A stretch of DNA of 40,920 bases from contig JAYMSP010000806.1 in assembly GCA_036897095.1 (NCBI GenBank), forward strand, positions 1-40,920. The letters run 5' to 3'. Of this stretch, positions 23,601-33,663 are shown in pieces. Source of the DNA: Plantago elongata. Taxonomy: Eukaryota; Streptophyta; Magnoliopsida; Lamiales; Plantaginaceae. The translations under genes and the position numbers were made by a program. Below the pieces are notes generated by a model. That model did not search any database. It was not told the DNA's origin and saw only the letters and a list, made by a program, of their open reading frames with translations. Numbering within the stretch: the stretch's first letter is position 1; each line of letters starts with the position of its first letter.

Positions 23601-26600
23601 AATAAGGAAAGATGCTCTCTTTGAATCTATTATATGCTCACATTCAAGTAAAGTTTGACCAAGCTATTTCATGAATACAAGTTTTCAGGGTTAAAAAAAA
23701 ATGAAAAGAAAGAAAGAAAGAAAGAAAGAAACAAACAAACAAACAGAAGAATTTGAGACAAGACCAAAGTTATAAGATCTTGCAGTAGGTGACTGGAAGT
23801 GTTATTTAAGAAAAGACCAAATTTATAAGTTCTAGAAACAGGTGGCGGAAATGTTCACTTGTAGATGAAATGAGACAGCATTATCACCTGCCCATGTTAA
23901 TTCCAAGAAATGTCTCTACCCTGTCTTGGAACTGCAATAGCTTGAGTCTTGCCAGCCGGAAATTCCAGATCTCACTGCCTTCACTTACTTCTGAATTAGG
24001 AAATTGATAAGAATCAGTCAAGCGGAGCCCAAAGGTTAGCAGAGCCCTCATCGCATCTTCTGTAGGACCTATCCTGTCTACACATTCAGATATAATGAAA
24101 TGGCGGTCCTTGATAGGGCGTAAAATAGAATTTATATCTTCCACTCCTGCCCCTGAAGATAACCATTGCGATTTCAGAACATCATCTTTGTCCAGACCAT
24201 GGTGATCAGCAAAGTCAAGAGCATCCTGATACCTTTGACTACTAATTAATTTATCATAGGTTTCAAGAACAGATCTCTTGGTTAATGATATTAAGGTCCA
24301 CTCCAGCTTGGAAAATTCAACCTTACAAGACCTCTCCGTCATCACATGCTCAATCAGGCCAGAGCACTTCTGCTGTTCAGATAAAATATAGTTCTCCTCG
24401 GATGAAGTATTTTCCAGAAGGAATATTAGCCCTGGGGAGTCTCGTGTACTTTCCAAAATGGGCATTGAATATACAAAATCATTCTCCAATATCTTGATGC
24501 TATTAAGAACGCCAACCATTGTGATCCTACGGTTTCTTTTGGCAATAGAAAGTGTACAGTCAGACCACCAAGCGAAATCCAAAACATTATCCAAAAATTC
24601 CTTCCCACTGCTTAATATGCCAAAAATATCATTTGAGTTGATGTTACCATAAGAGAGTTTTAATAGAGTATGTTTCTCTCTATCATATTTAAATGCAAAT
24701 AAGCATCCATTCATATCGAGGGTAGCAACAAAACTCCCTAGTGGAGACAATAGAACCTTTGGAGATGTCAGTTGACCTTCATATCCTTTTTCGATAGCAT
24801 ACGTGCCTCCCGATATAGCCAAAACCACAGGTTCCACTGGTGAGTTGTCTTTCGTCTGCCATAGAGAAATAGCACAGGATCCTGAGGAAAGAATGCCATA
24901 AAATATTATAAGATCATGTTTCCAGTTCAAAAAGGAGTAGACAAGCTAGCAAGCAAAAAGTAACTTAACAGATGAGATTAACATTTTATACATACATCAC
25001 TAAAATAAAAATAAAAAAGACCTGACAACTTGATTGATGAATAATTTGAAGAAAACAGGCACCATTATTTATCATTCTTACTTAACGAGCATCTTTGTAG
25101 TACCTTTTTTCCATCTTAAATGTGTAGGTCCAGCCTATAGAAGAACCTAATGGAGTAATTTGAGTGTGTTCCATTTCCCCTGAGGCATGCATACCTCAAA
25201 TCAATAAAAGTAACTTCAGACTGCCATCTGACTGAATGCAATTATAAAGCTACGATATGTTGGGCTACAGTGGACACCCTATGACTGCAAGGTTTTAGTC
25301 CACTACCAAGCAATCAAGCGCGTAAACAATGCAATGCAAGGGCATATATTGAAATTCTCCTGATTGTTGTTCTAACTTGGTGATTAATTTGTAATCCATC
25401 AAGGAATTTTTTCAGTGTAAATCTTGTTTGAAGATGGGCATTGCCCACGTCTTACAAGGTTGCAGGAGCACTAGTTAAACTAATCCCAACAAAGATGCAG
25501 GGTCTACAAAAACTTGTTGGTATACCTCTGCTGCCACTGTATGTAGGTTGGGTATCTCCACTACTAGTAACACTCGCAAACAAAGAAAGACGTGGATGAT
25601 AATCCCAGCAGCACAAATCCTGAGGAAATTGACTTAACTTTCCACTCTTCAATGAATGAGAATAAATGAATGAACTTGGATCCTTTGAGACCTCCATATT
25701 GTGAAATGAACCATCTGACACAAAAATAGAGAAGGTACACCTGCCAAAACATTCCAACATCTTAAGAAATGATATTGAGAAGCACCTAGATATAAATAAC
25801 TATAGTTCTATAATTTTACTGAAGAATCAGGATAATGTAATCATTGGCTTACAAGCAAGATCTGTTATTGTTATTATGGTCACACTGCATGGTCAAACCA
25901 ACAATTGGTGAAGAGACATTCAAATGTGTTCTTGTGATTCTTGTTATTTCTTCCCCACTTGGTTTTATGATGTATATTGTATCGGTGTCGTCAGCAACTC
26001 CAAGTAAAGCATGAGATTCAGACCAAGTTCCGCATGTAAATATGCCAGCATTTGCACCTACGTAGGCCAAAACCACAGACGTATCTTAAAGCTACGTTGC
26101 AAAAAATGATACAAATATAACAAACTGGATTATAAATGTAACTTATAAGACAATCAAATGCATTCAATTGCTATTGCAGCAGCAGTATTAACCTTAACTA
26201 GTAAATCTTACAAGTAAAAATCCCGACTGGCTCCTGGTAGTCATTATCCTTGTGCAGGATAGTTATTTGATTCCTGGAAGACACAGCAACATATTCGCCT
26301 TCTGCAGAAACAAACAAGGATACTAATCGCCTTACACTTGGAGGCTTCCTGTACCAGTTCCACTTTTCTTTAAGTTGAGTAATGCCTAGAAGGGCACAAG
26401 ACAACCGAACGGAAAAACAAGGATATTAGTTATAGTTACCACCACTCAAGAAGGAATTGAGAACTGAAAATAAAGTGGTTTATTAGAATATAGTACACTA
26501 CATCAGTTTCAAAATCATGTAGTGTTCTCCACAGCATTAGCATTAGCATATAGTAGTATGTTATTATCTAACAGTCTAACACAGTGAAAGTTGTGAATTG

Positions 26601-27913
26601 TGAGAAATTTGAGAACAATTGGGGGCATATGATATGACTAGCTAAAACAGAATAACAACTCTAAAAACCAAATGAAATTGATCAACATCCAATGAATAAG
26701 AGAGACAGTAGTATGCCTAGAGGACACAAGACAACCGAACAGAAAAACAGGGCTATTAGTTATAGTTACCACCACTCAGGCAGGAATTGAAAACTGAAAA
26801 AAAAGGTGTTAATTAGAATATATACTACATCACTTTCAAAATCATGTATTTTCCACAGCATTAGCATTAGCATATAGTAGTATATTGTTATCTAACACAG
26901 TGAAAGGTGCAAATTCTGACCAAATTTGAACACAATTGGGGCACATGATATGAGTAGCTAAAACAGAATAATAACTCTAAAACCAAATGAAATTAATCAA
27001 CATCCAATAAAAGAGACATAGTAGTATGCCTAGAGGACAGTCAGGACAAAAGGCAACCAAACAGAAAAACAAGGCTATTGGTCATAGTTACCACCACTCA
27101 AGCAGGAATTGAAAATTTAAAAGGAAAGTTCTTTATTAGAATAGTATACTACTTCGTAAATCACTTTCAAAATCATGTATTCTTTACATTATTAGCATAT
27201 AGTAACATGTTATTATCTAACACAGTGAAAGTTGTGATTTCTGAGAAAATTTGATAACAAGTGGGGCATATGATATGAGTAGCCAAAACAGATTTACAAC
27301 TCTAATACCAAATGTAGTAGTATGTTGTTATCTAACACAGTGAAAGTCACGAATTCTGCAAAATTTAAAACAATTGGGGCATATGATATGAGTAGCTAAA
27401 ACAGATTACAACCCTAACACCAAATATAGTAGTATGTTGTTATCTTAACACAGTGAAAGTCACGAATTCTGCGAATTTGGAAACAATTGAGGCATATGAT
27501 ATGAGTAGCTAAAACAGATTTACCACTCTTAACACCAAATGTAGTAGTATGTTGTTATCTAACACAGTGTAAGTTGTGAATTCCGACAAATTGAATACAA
27601 TTGGGGCATATGATATGAGTATCTAAAACAGAATAATAACTCATTGATCAACATTCAATAAGAGATTAAGAGTATTACCTCCTCGGAAGGGGAGGTAAGC
27701 ACGTAAACCGGTAGCTTGAGCTGGATTCTTCACCGATCATCATCAATCAAAGTAAGTTAAAGCGATCAGAAAATCGAAATCAATTAGCTATGTGAATGAA
27801 TATGTGAGAAGGAGTTGGTGTACCTGTTGGTGCGGAGGGTAATTGGGTGAGTGAGGTCTAGAAGCGTGACGACGCGTCTCGAAGAGTACTTGTTCTTCTT
27901 CTTCTTCTTCCAT
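14674..27913 (-). CDS. MIP2: MIP2/NBAS-like Sec39-domain protein of the ER tethering complex (12 exons)
   Basis: Plant counterpart of animal NBAS and yeast Sec39/Dsl3. With MAG2 (Tip20/RINT1 type) and other subunits it tethers Golgi-derived COPI vesicles at the ER; loss in Arabidopsis disturbs storage-protein export. I place exons at 27913-27824, 27727-27679, 26385-26212, 26057-25853, 25740-25526, 24881-23888, 23051-22108, 20395-20319, 19748-19389, 18973-17776, 17675-17404 and 17313-14674. Together they total 7218 bp and encode 2405 aa with no stop, close to the Arabidopsis length. Landmarks: MEEEEEEQVLFETRRHASRP start; GITQLKEKW; beta-propeller-like N-terminal third (SLFVSAEGEYVAVSS; GTWSESHALLGVADD); Sec39 region from about residue 480 (LLTFGLRLTDSY; EYKRFRDVPIKEAALALAEDG); AEGHIEAGRLMSYYQ; RNVRAEADIIDAVTDRLPNLG. 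Eleven introns, ten GT-AG and one GC-AG (18974-19388). Exon 8 could instead begin at 20386. No lesions seen; expected to be functional and broadly expressed. Confidence 0.93.
21420..21675. mobile_element. Stowaway-like MITE 1 in MIP2 intron 7
   Basis: About 256 bp bounded by TA dinucleotides. The left end reads TACTCCCG and the right end, in reverse complement, TACTCCCTCCGTTTC. The inverted similarity extends about 35 bp inward (aaaagctttac-caattg on both arms). CTCCCTCCGT with a TA target is the Stowaway (Tc1/mariner) signature. No coding capacity. Confidence 0.85.
21750..21997. mobile_element. Stowaway-like MITE 2 in MIP2 intron 7
   Basis: About 248 bp. The left end is TACTCCCTCCATTCTTTCAAA, and the right end in reverse complement reads aatccctccactcttttaaatactttccact, which mirrors the left arm (ttctttccactt). 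The right terminus has mutated. It lies only 75 bp from MITE 1, in the same 1.7-kb intron, and ends about 110 bp from the exon 7 donor. Confidence 0.75.
23692..23746. repeat. (AAAG)n/(AAAC)n compound microsatellite
   Basis: Poly-A, then about six gaaa units, then about four caaa units, in MIP2 intron 6. Confidence 0.9.
26382..27660. repeat. Nested tandem-repeat array filling MIP2 intron 2
   Basis: Three long units begin at 26382, 26713 and 27026 (atgcctaga, then ggacac/aagac, ccgaacagaaaaac, ctatta-gt-atagttaccaccactca), with periods of 331 and 313 bp. Their distal part (tagtagtatgtt-ttatctaacacagtga, then attggggcatatgatatgag, then agctaaaacaga) is further repeated alone at 27315, 27427 and 27542, with periods of 112 and 115 bp. 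The first long unit starts inside exon 3, so each long unit carries a copy of the intron 2 acceptor (minus-strand tctag|GCAT). The array occupies almost the whole 1293-bp intron. Confidence 0.9.
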
Positions 27914-28747
27914 GATTTGGTGTTTCAGTATCGAAATGATTGTGCTGAATAGTTTTTGGAGATCTCAATTGCCTGCAACTGGCCGGAATTTCATCGACGG
28001 CCGATCAAATTTTGGTTTTCCCTTTTCTCTGTTGTCCTTTTGAGAATTTTGTTTAATTTTGGGTATTGGTTTAAGTTTTAACAAAACCAGGAACTGGAGA
28101 TCGATTCGAACCGATTATTTTACTTTTCTGAGTCCGGACAGATTTGCTGAAGGAGTACCGGTTTATCCGACAACTATAGTCAATATAGCATTATTTCAAA
28201 ATTTTGACCCATCCGAATAAAGTTTTTTCACATCGTACCATTGAATTTGACGATTTGTCACCCAATTTTTAGACATGAACTCTCTAAAATGACCGAAAAT
28301 CGTTCTTACTTAATGTTTCAGTTTTATTATATACTAGTAGATGTTATATTCTAAACATTTCTTTATTCGATTGACAAGTTTTTAGTAGTTTAGATTAATT
28401 AACACTATCTTTAATTGATTTATTTTTAGGAAGTAATTGCAATATGATATTATGATTGCGTCTTTCGCTCGGTCAATTCAGTCATACAATATATGTCATA
28501 ATCTTTTCTTCAATGATTAATTAGGCAAGTAATATATTCGTCTATTCAAATCTCACAATAAATCAAATGGGTATTTGCAATTTATATTATGACTGCTCAA
28601 GATTCATTCTTGAATTCTTTCCCATTCTCCATGGAATCTTTTCCATTGATGGAGCTTTGACGACTCATTTCTTCAAATTTAACTCATCCTATAAAATTAC
28701 AAAATAAATAAATTTATATGTTACCAAATCAAGGTTACATTTCTGCC
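27914..28747. other. Divergent intergenic region, MIP2 5' end to the defensin-like gene
   Basis: About 830 bp between two divergently transcribed genes. The part next to MIP2 (27914-28050) is less AT-rich and must contain the MIP2 promoter and 5' leader. No TATA box is obvious on the minus strand, as is common for housekeeping genes. The rest is AT-rich with no repeat or ORF of note. Confidence 0.5.
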
Positions 28748-28755
28748 TATATAAA
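28748..28755 (+). promoter_or_regulatory. TATA box of the defensin-like gene
   Basis: TATATAAA followed by c, 91 bp upstream of the ATG at 28839. This implies a leader of about 60 bp. Confidence 0.6.
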
Positions 28756-28838
28756 CATCGATCTCTAGGGTGGAAGTTACATACAAATATCATCTTTCCA
28801 TCATCGAAGTAAAACCAACTTAAAAATCTTTAGCAACA

Positions 28839-29239
28839 ATGAATCGTTTTATTCTGATCTCCGCCCTTCTTATGATGTCGATGATGACATTTGCGAACTG
28901 TAAGCATCATAAAATATTTTCTCTTCTTTGTTTATGCTTACATTATGTGAATTGTTCTATTGTTTTATAAATTTAAATTTTCACGAGACTTTGTCATAGT
29001 AAATGTTACTCATATTATTATGTCGTGGTTTTAATTATTATTCGGGTTTGATTTTTTTTTGTAATTTAGGCGAAGCAGGAGTAATTGTACCTGATTGGTG
29101 CCATCCCCAAGTAATTACGACACCTGGTGCCTGTGATGGCGAAGTATGTCTAAAATTATGTGCAGAGTCCCAGAGTCATAAGGCTAAGGGTGTATGCATT
29201 GCTTCTGATAATTGCGAATGTTCTTGTATTAATAATTAA
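28839..29239 (+). CDS. Defensin-like secreted cysteine-rich peptide (2 exons)
   Basis: Exons 28839-28899 and 29070-29239 (GT-AG intron) give 76 aa. Residues 1-19 are a clear signal peptide (MNRFILISALLMMSMMTFA). The mature part holds nine cysteines: one at the exon junction (C21), then the order WC, GAC, EVC, KLC, GVC, NC, EC, SC. C-x3-C (VCLKLC) and the GVC...C-x-C cluster resemble the gamma-core of plant defensin-like (LCR-type) peptides. One intron just after the signal peptide is the family's usual gene structure. Such peptides act in defence or in reproductive signalling. Which applies here cannot be told. The ninth cysteine is unusual for an eight-cysteine fold; it may be removed with the signal peptide or be free for dimerisation. 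Confidence 0.85.
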
Positions 29240-29814
29240 TTTGGATTAATTATTGTAGTTTACTTATAATTACAATTCTTGTAATATCTTCTAGCTACCT
29301 CGGGTCTAGTAGTTATATTATCTTTTAATATAAGGAAAAGAGTTAATTTCTTTTTGGATTTATTCGAGTTTTATGTGCGGTGTTCTATTCTTCCCATCAT
29401 CAGAACAACAATTAAAAGTTTTTGACTAAGTGGCTCTACTTCACTAAGTGAAATGTAAGATTTAGGTTTTCGGCCGTTTCAAAACGAAAAGAAGATTTAG
29501 GTTTTCGAATTCTAGCATAATATAAGTCGACTTTTCTCTTTTGGCTGCTGAATCATGACAAATGAGCTTGATATAGTTTCATCATGAATTCATGCTCAAG
29601 TATATGTACTTGGTTCATGCTTCTGATGCTACAGCTATCATGTGAATTGGCATCATAATAAACATGATATAACTAAATTTTGTCATATTCAAAAAGGTTG
29701 GATATATCGGAACTCACTTGAAAATGTATAACAGCTTCATTCTAGATATCTTCAAATATACAGCATAAAACCATCAAAGTACACTAGCAGAACCATCTCA
29801 AATTAAAGGCAACT
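29240..29814. other. Spacer and UTRs
   Basis: Holds the 3' UTR of the defensin-like gene (a run of T-rich and taatata signals near 29325) and the promoter of the dioxygenase gene. No clear TATA box within 100 bp of the dioxygenase ATG, and no repeat seen. Confidence 0.5.
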
Positions 29815-31220
29815 ATGACAGATACAGCAGAAGTAAGAAGCTGCACCACAGTTCAAGAACTAGTCCAAAGAGATGAAAACGAGGTGCCTAATTCGTACAT
29901 ACGGAGAGACACTTCTTGTTACAGCTCCATAAACCTCAAGGTATCATCCGCTATAGATATCCCAGTTATCAGTTTTAGCCTACTGGTTCCCACACAAGGA
30001 TCACTCAACGAGGCAGAGCTGGAGAAGCTCCGGTCAGCTCTCAGCTCGTGGGGTTGCTTTCAGGTTAACTTCATCACCTTTTTCTTGACTATAAGTTCTA
30101 CTTTAAAACTGCTTGAATTAACCAACAATTCCTTAATTTTTCTAGTTGATAAACCATGGGATGGACAGTTCCTTCCTGGATGAAACACGCGAAGTTTACA
30201 GACAGTTTTTCAACTTGCCAATGGACGAGAAGCAAAAGTATGCTAGGCCAGTGGGTGGAATTGAAGGTTATGGCAATGATATGATTCTTTTCGAGAATCA
30301 ATCACTTGACTGGGTCGACCGCCTTTATCTTCTTGTTTCTCCTCTGGACCAGCAAAAGCTTCAATATTGGCCTCAAAATCCACAATCTTTCAGGTAAGAG
30401 TAGCCAATTCTTGCAAAGTTAATTCTACAAGAGAAAGTAGACATGACAATGTTCTTTAAAGATTCCCCACATCTAAGTTTAGAAACAATAAGCTATATCT
30501 GCAAACATTAATACATTATGCAGTTTTTCAGAAACTGTTGCAAATTTTCACACTATGCAGGAAAATGTTGCACGCATATACTGCTCAAACAGAAGACATC
30601 CGAGACAAACTTCTCAAGTCTATTGCAAGGTCAATAAGCTTACCAGAGGATAGTTTCTTGAAGCAATTTGGCAAGCGGCCGGTAACATATGCGAGATTTA
30701 ACTACTACCCCCGGTGCTCAAGGCCAGATTTAGTCAATGGGTTGAGACCACACGCAGACGGAAGTGGGATAACTATTCTTCTCCAAGACAAACAGGTCGA
30801 AGGCCTTCAAGTGCATAGGGATGATCGATGGTATCAAGTTCCTATTATCTGCAATGCTCTTTTCATTAACCTTGGCGACCAGCTCGAGGTATATTGTGAC
30901 TCCAAAAATTTTTATGCTGGAAGAGTAATGAACTTTCAGATCAGAAGAACTGATGGTGTAAGTTTCCATTTCTCCTTTTGCAGATAATGAGTAATGGGAT
31001 GTTCAAAAGTCCTGTGCATAAAGCAGTTACAAACTCAGAGATGGGGAGAATGACTTTAGCTATGTTTTGTTCTCCAGATGCAGAAAAAGAGATTGGACCT
31101 GTAAAGGAGCTAGTTGATGCTAAAAGGCCAAGATTGTACAAGAATGTAACAAATTATTTGGCGAATTATTTCTACTACTTTCAGCAGGGGAAGAGACCTA
31201 TTGATGCAGTTAGAGTTTAG
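29815..31220 (+). CDS. 2-oxoglutarate/Fe(II)-dependent dioxygenase, SRG1/DOXC type (4 exons)
   Basis: Exons 29815-30063, 30146-30393, 30561-30888 and 30984-31220 join in frame to 353 aa, the usual DOXC length, with three GT-AG introns at family-typical places. Order: N-terminal DIOX_N region (VQELVQRDENEVPNSYIRRD; IPVISF; LSSWGCFQ|LINHGMD), then the double-stranded beta-helix. Metal ligands are H230 and D232 (RPHADGSG) and H287 (SPVHKAVTN). The 2-oxoglutarate-binding Arg is R297, in R-M-T, where the family normally has R-x-S. NYYPRCSRPDLV and ALFINLGDQLEIMSNG are classic SRG1-like motifs. It oxidises a small molecule, probably a specialised metabolite (hydroxylation or O-demethylation). The substrate cannot be named from sequence. 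A donor 95 bp before exon 4, if skipped, would give a truncated read-through form. No cluster partner is visible nearby. Confidence 0.9.
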
Positions 31221-31511
31221 GTATATTTAGTTTCAATGTAATTGAATTCATATTGTTAATAAAAATATTAAATTATGCGAAACATTTATGAAGTCAACAT
31301 TTAGTTTTTAAATTACGAAAAACATAGATGTTTCTAAACTACACTTCCAAATTACAAGTGATAGCTTTGGAGTATGTAAGTCATTTTGTAAATTTAAAGT
31401 TTGTGTTTCCTTTTTTAAATTTTTTTTATTATAGACATTATTGTAATTGACTTAAATATTAAATGAAAATAAAAATCAAGTATATATATTCGTGAAAATT
31501 TTCGAAAATCC

Positions 31512-31530
31512 CCCCGTGCCAAGCACGGGG
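31512..31530. repeat. Perfect GC-rich hairpin
   Basis: CCCCGTGC-CAA-GCACGGGG: an 8-bp stem with a 3-base loop in AT-rich DNA, about 290 bp after the dioxygenase stop. It resembles the hairpins near Helitron 3' ends, but no CTRR terminus follows on either strand within 15 bases. It could equally be a transcription-end structure. Confidence 0.6.
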
Positions 31531-31660
31531 TCCAGGTAAGGGTAGCTTCGCCCTGACTGAAAGGAAAACTCCTTCGATTTGGGATTATGATGTGAGAAGC
31601 TTCATCTAAGTTCTTAATTATAAATTTCCAGAATATTTTTTCAAGAAGGGTTACTTTCTG

Positions 31661-31680
31661 ATATATATATATATATATAT
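31661..31680. repeat. (AT)10 microsatellite
   Basis: Uninterrupted AT dinucleotide run in intergenic DNA. Confidence 0.9.
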
Positions 31681-31792
31681 TCATGACAAGCTTCTAGCTG
31701 CACTCCATTATTGTTTTTTGAATATAAAAACTGATGTTTTCCTTGTTCCTGTAAATTATAGTACTATTGCAAAGCAGCTTCAATTCGACTAT

Positions 31793-31915
31793 TGCATTAA
31801 ATTGGATCAGATTGATTACCTTGTAGGATCAGAAATCAGATCAATTTCCTTCCACCTCAATTTACAGAAACAAGGAATTGAGGTGCATTAAATTGGATCA
31901 GATTGATTACCTTGT
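31793..31915. repeat. 32-bp direct repeat with nested inverted repeat
   Basis: tgcattaaattggatcagat and the next 12 bases occur identically at 31793 and 31884 (91-bp period). Between them cacctcaatt (31853-31862) and aattgaggtg (31876-31885) form a 10-bp inverted repeat. Confidence 0.85.
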
Positions 31916-33160
31916 TCCCTCCAACATGAACAGTAAGACAATCCCTACTATTTTGAGGAGCTGAAAAGAGGGAATTGTCACCTCATTTTGCACTACAACA
32001 TGATTCTCCATTTTGTTGGTGGAATTGTAATTCAACCACATTTTCACTTCCAATAACAAACCAAACATGAGTTTCTTTGACAAAAGTCATTGACTTTGTA
32101 CATTTCCTTTCAAACCAAACACTACTTTAGGCCAAACTGTTAGCAAGAATGATGGTGTAACATTGTAATTCATCACTGCTGAAAGAAAAATTGTGATGAT
32201 TAGAAAAAAGAAAATGCAATTGCAATTTTCTCAACCCGCTATCGGGTTGCAATTGTAAGTGCAAGCTTTCCTCCAAAAAGATATGTTAACCGGAGATGAC
32301 ATTTGTGGCATTTTAGTTTTTGCAGAAAATTCTGTAAATATAAATATTTTGTTATGTTATCAATCTGCGTAAAAAAAATGAACCTCTAATTACAAATACA
32401 ATTTAATTAAACAGACTCAATTATGCTCAATTTTAGAGATTGACTGCAATTGCAATTGCAAACTTACCAATCACGGCCTAAGGAGCTAAGGTGAATTGTA
32501 TAGAGAGAATCAGTTGAACTAGCCGATCAAGTTTTTTCATTCTTGACATAAGCAATAGTAACTGAAGCTATCGTATCAACTATCAAGCAAGTATCGTGTT
32601 GACGAATATTCAGAGGCAGGTGAACCTACTAGTTAAACTTTTAGTGGTAATTTCCAGCTACACTCAGCCTCCATTAACCCAAACAAACCATGCATACAGA
32701 TTTTTTCCACTTTGTAAATTTCAGATAATAAAAGATAAACTTGATTACCTCAGGCACACTGGATAAGTAAATAAAGCTTCTCACAGCAAACATGATCTGA
32801 ATAAATTCTGAGCTCATATAATTTAACACGCAGACAGACATGATGATACATTAGACATAGTAGGTGAACATCAGGCGTGACACATCAGATGAGCAGACAA
32901 GAGAAATGCTACAAATGGATCTTTTTATTTTTTGTATAGAGTTTACGAAACAAAATTTTTTTTTGTAACCACCATTCGATGCACTCAAGTAATCACCAAC
33001 GGGAGTGAAGAGTTAGGGAAATTGTTACAGTATTTGTAAAAAGTGGAGAATCAGTAAAATGCATGAGGTGATATTCACTGTTAAAAGTTAAGACTCAGAG
33101 CCTATTTTTACATCTGAATTTAGAACATACATGGAGACGTTTACACCAAACATTGAGATC

Positions 33161-33296
33161 TTTGGACCTGCACCAGATCATATCCTTCTAACTGAAATTG
33201 ACAAAATACTCATGATCGAATCCCATTCTTTGGACCTGCACTGGATCATATCTTTCCAAGTGAAATTGACAAAATACTCATGACCGAATCCCATTG
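33161..33296. repeat. 68-bp tandem duplication 3' of NAA38
   Basis: tttggacctgcac begins at 33161 and 33229. The units share gatcatatc, aactgaaattgacaaaatac/aagtgaaattgacaaaatac, catga-cgaatcccatt. The dead copy near 13640 has only one unit, so this duplication arose after the copies split or was lost there. It lies in the probable 3' UTR of NAA38. Confidence 0.85.
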
Positions 33297-33318
33297 TCTG
33301 TAGATGTAGTTTAGCACT

Positions 33319-33663
33319 CTAGAGTGAAAGAAGCGCCAAGCGTTCTTCAATGGAGCATTCCATGTGACAAGACTTCCGAACAGTGGCAGGGATAAGAATG
33401 AGACCCACAGGCCTGGCTTCCTTTGCAGAAGGATTAGTCTTACTGGTGCTGTGATACTCCACTGCATCTTGGAGAATTATGTTCCCTTGTTTATCCATAC
33501 AGTAAAATGAACCATAGAAGAACCGTTCATCCTCAATCCTAACCAGCATTTTACGGTTTATTAGTGTCTTGGCGTATTCCACATACTTTGAGGTGTTTGG
33601 TATGGATCTAACAGAATGTCCTGCCTGACCTGAAGAGGTACTTACATGTGGTGCAGAGTCCAT
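33319..33663 (-). CDS. NAA38: NAA38 (LSMD1), auxiliary Sm-like subunit of NatC
   Basis: 114 aa. NAA38 is the small Sm-fold subunit of the NatC N-terminal acetyltransferase (with NAA30 and NAA35) in the cytoplasm. The start MDSAPHVSTSSGQAG is the first ATG after the 5' UTR intron's acceptor (33669-33670). An upstream in-frame ATG at 33726 lies in that intron and was rejected. Sm1 at about 36-70: LINRKMLVRIEDERFFYGSF, then CMDKQGNIILQDAVEY, the strongest family signature. Sm2 and C-terminus: GLILIPATVRKSCHMECSIEE. Length and ending agree with the Arabidopsis LSMD1-type protein. No lesion. It is the only intact one of three copies; dead relatives lie at 8039 and 13756. Confidence 0.88.
   Translation of the reverse strand: MDSAPHVSTSSGQAGHSVRSIPNTSKYVEYAKTLINRKMLVRIEDERFFYGSFYCMDKQGNIILQDAVEYHSTSKTNPSAKEARPVGLILIPATVRKSCHMECSIEERLALLSL

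Larger units (their letters stand above)
31221..33160. other. Intergenic region between dioxygenase and NAA38
   Basis: About 1.9 kb. No coding region recognised. Holds a GC-rich perfect hairpin (31512-31530), a (AT)10 run (31661-31680) and a 32-bp direct repeat with a nested 10-bp inverted repeat (31793-31915). The 32000-32480 part has ccaaac-type phrases that recall MITE ends, but I found no paired terminus. Confidence 0.5.

Noticed and set aside
21986-24652. Plus-strand open frames at 21986, 22245, 24285 and 24458
   Set aside because: Antisense to MIP2 exons 6 and 7.
26382-27660. Regular repeats that could be mistaken for a CRISPR array
   Set aside because: The units are over 100 bp, diverged and contiguous without unique spacers, and they lie in a plant intron.
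31511-31530. Calling a Helitron at the hairpin
   Set aside because: No CTRR end after the hairpin and no TC start could be found on either strand.
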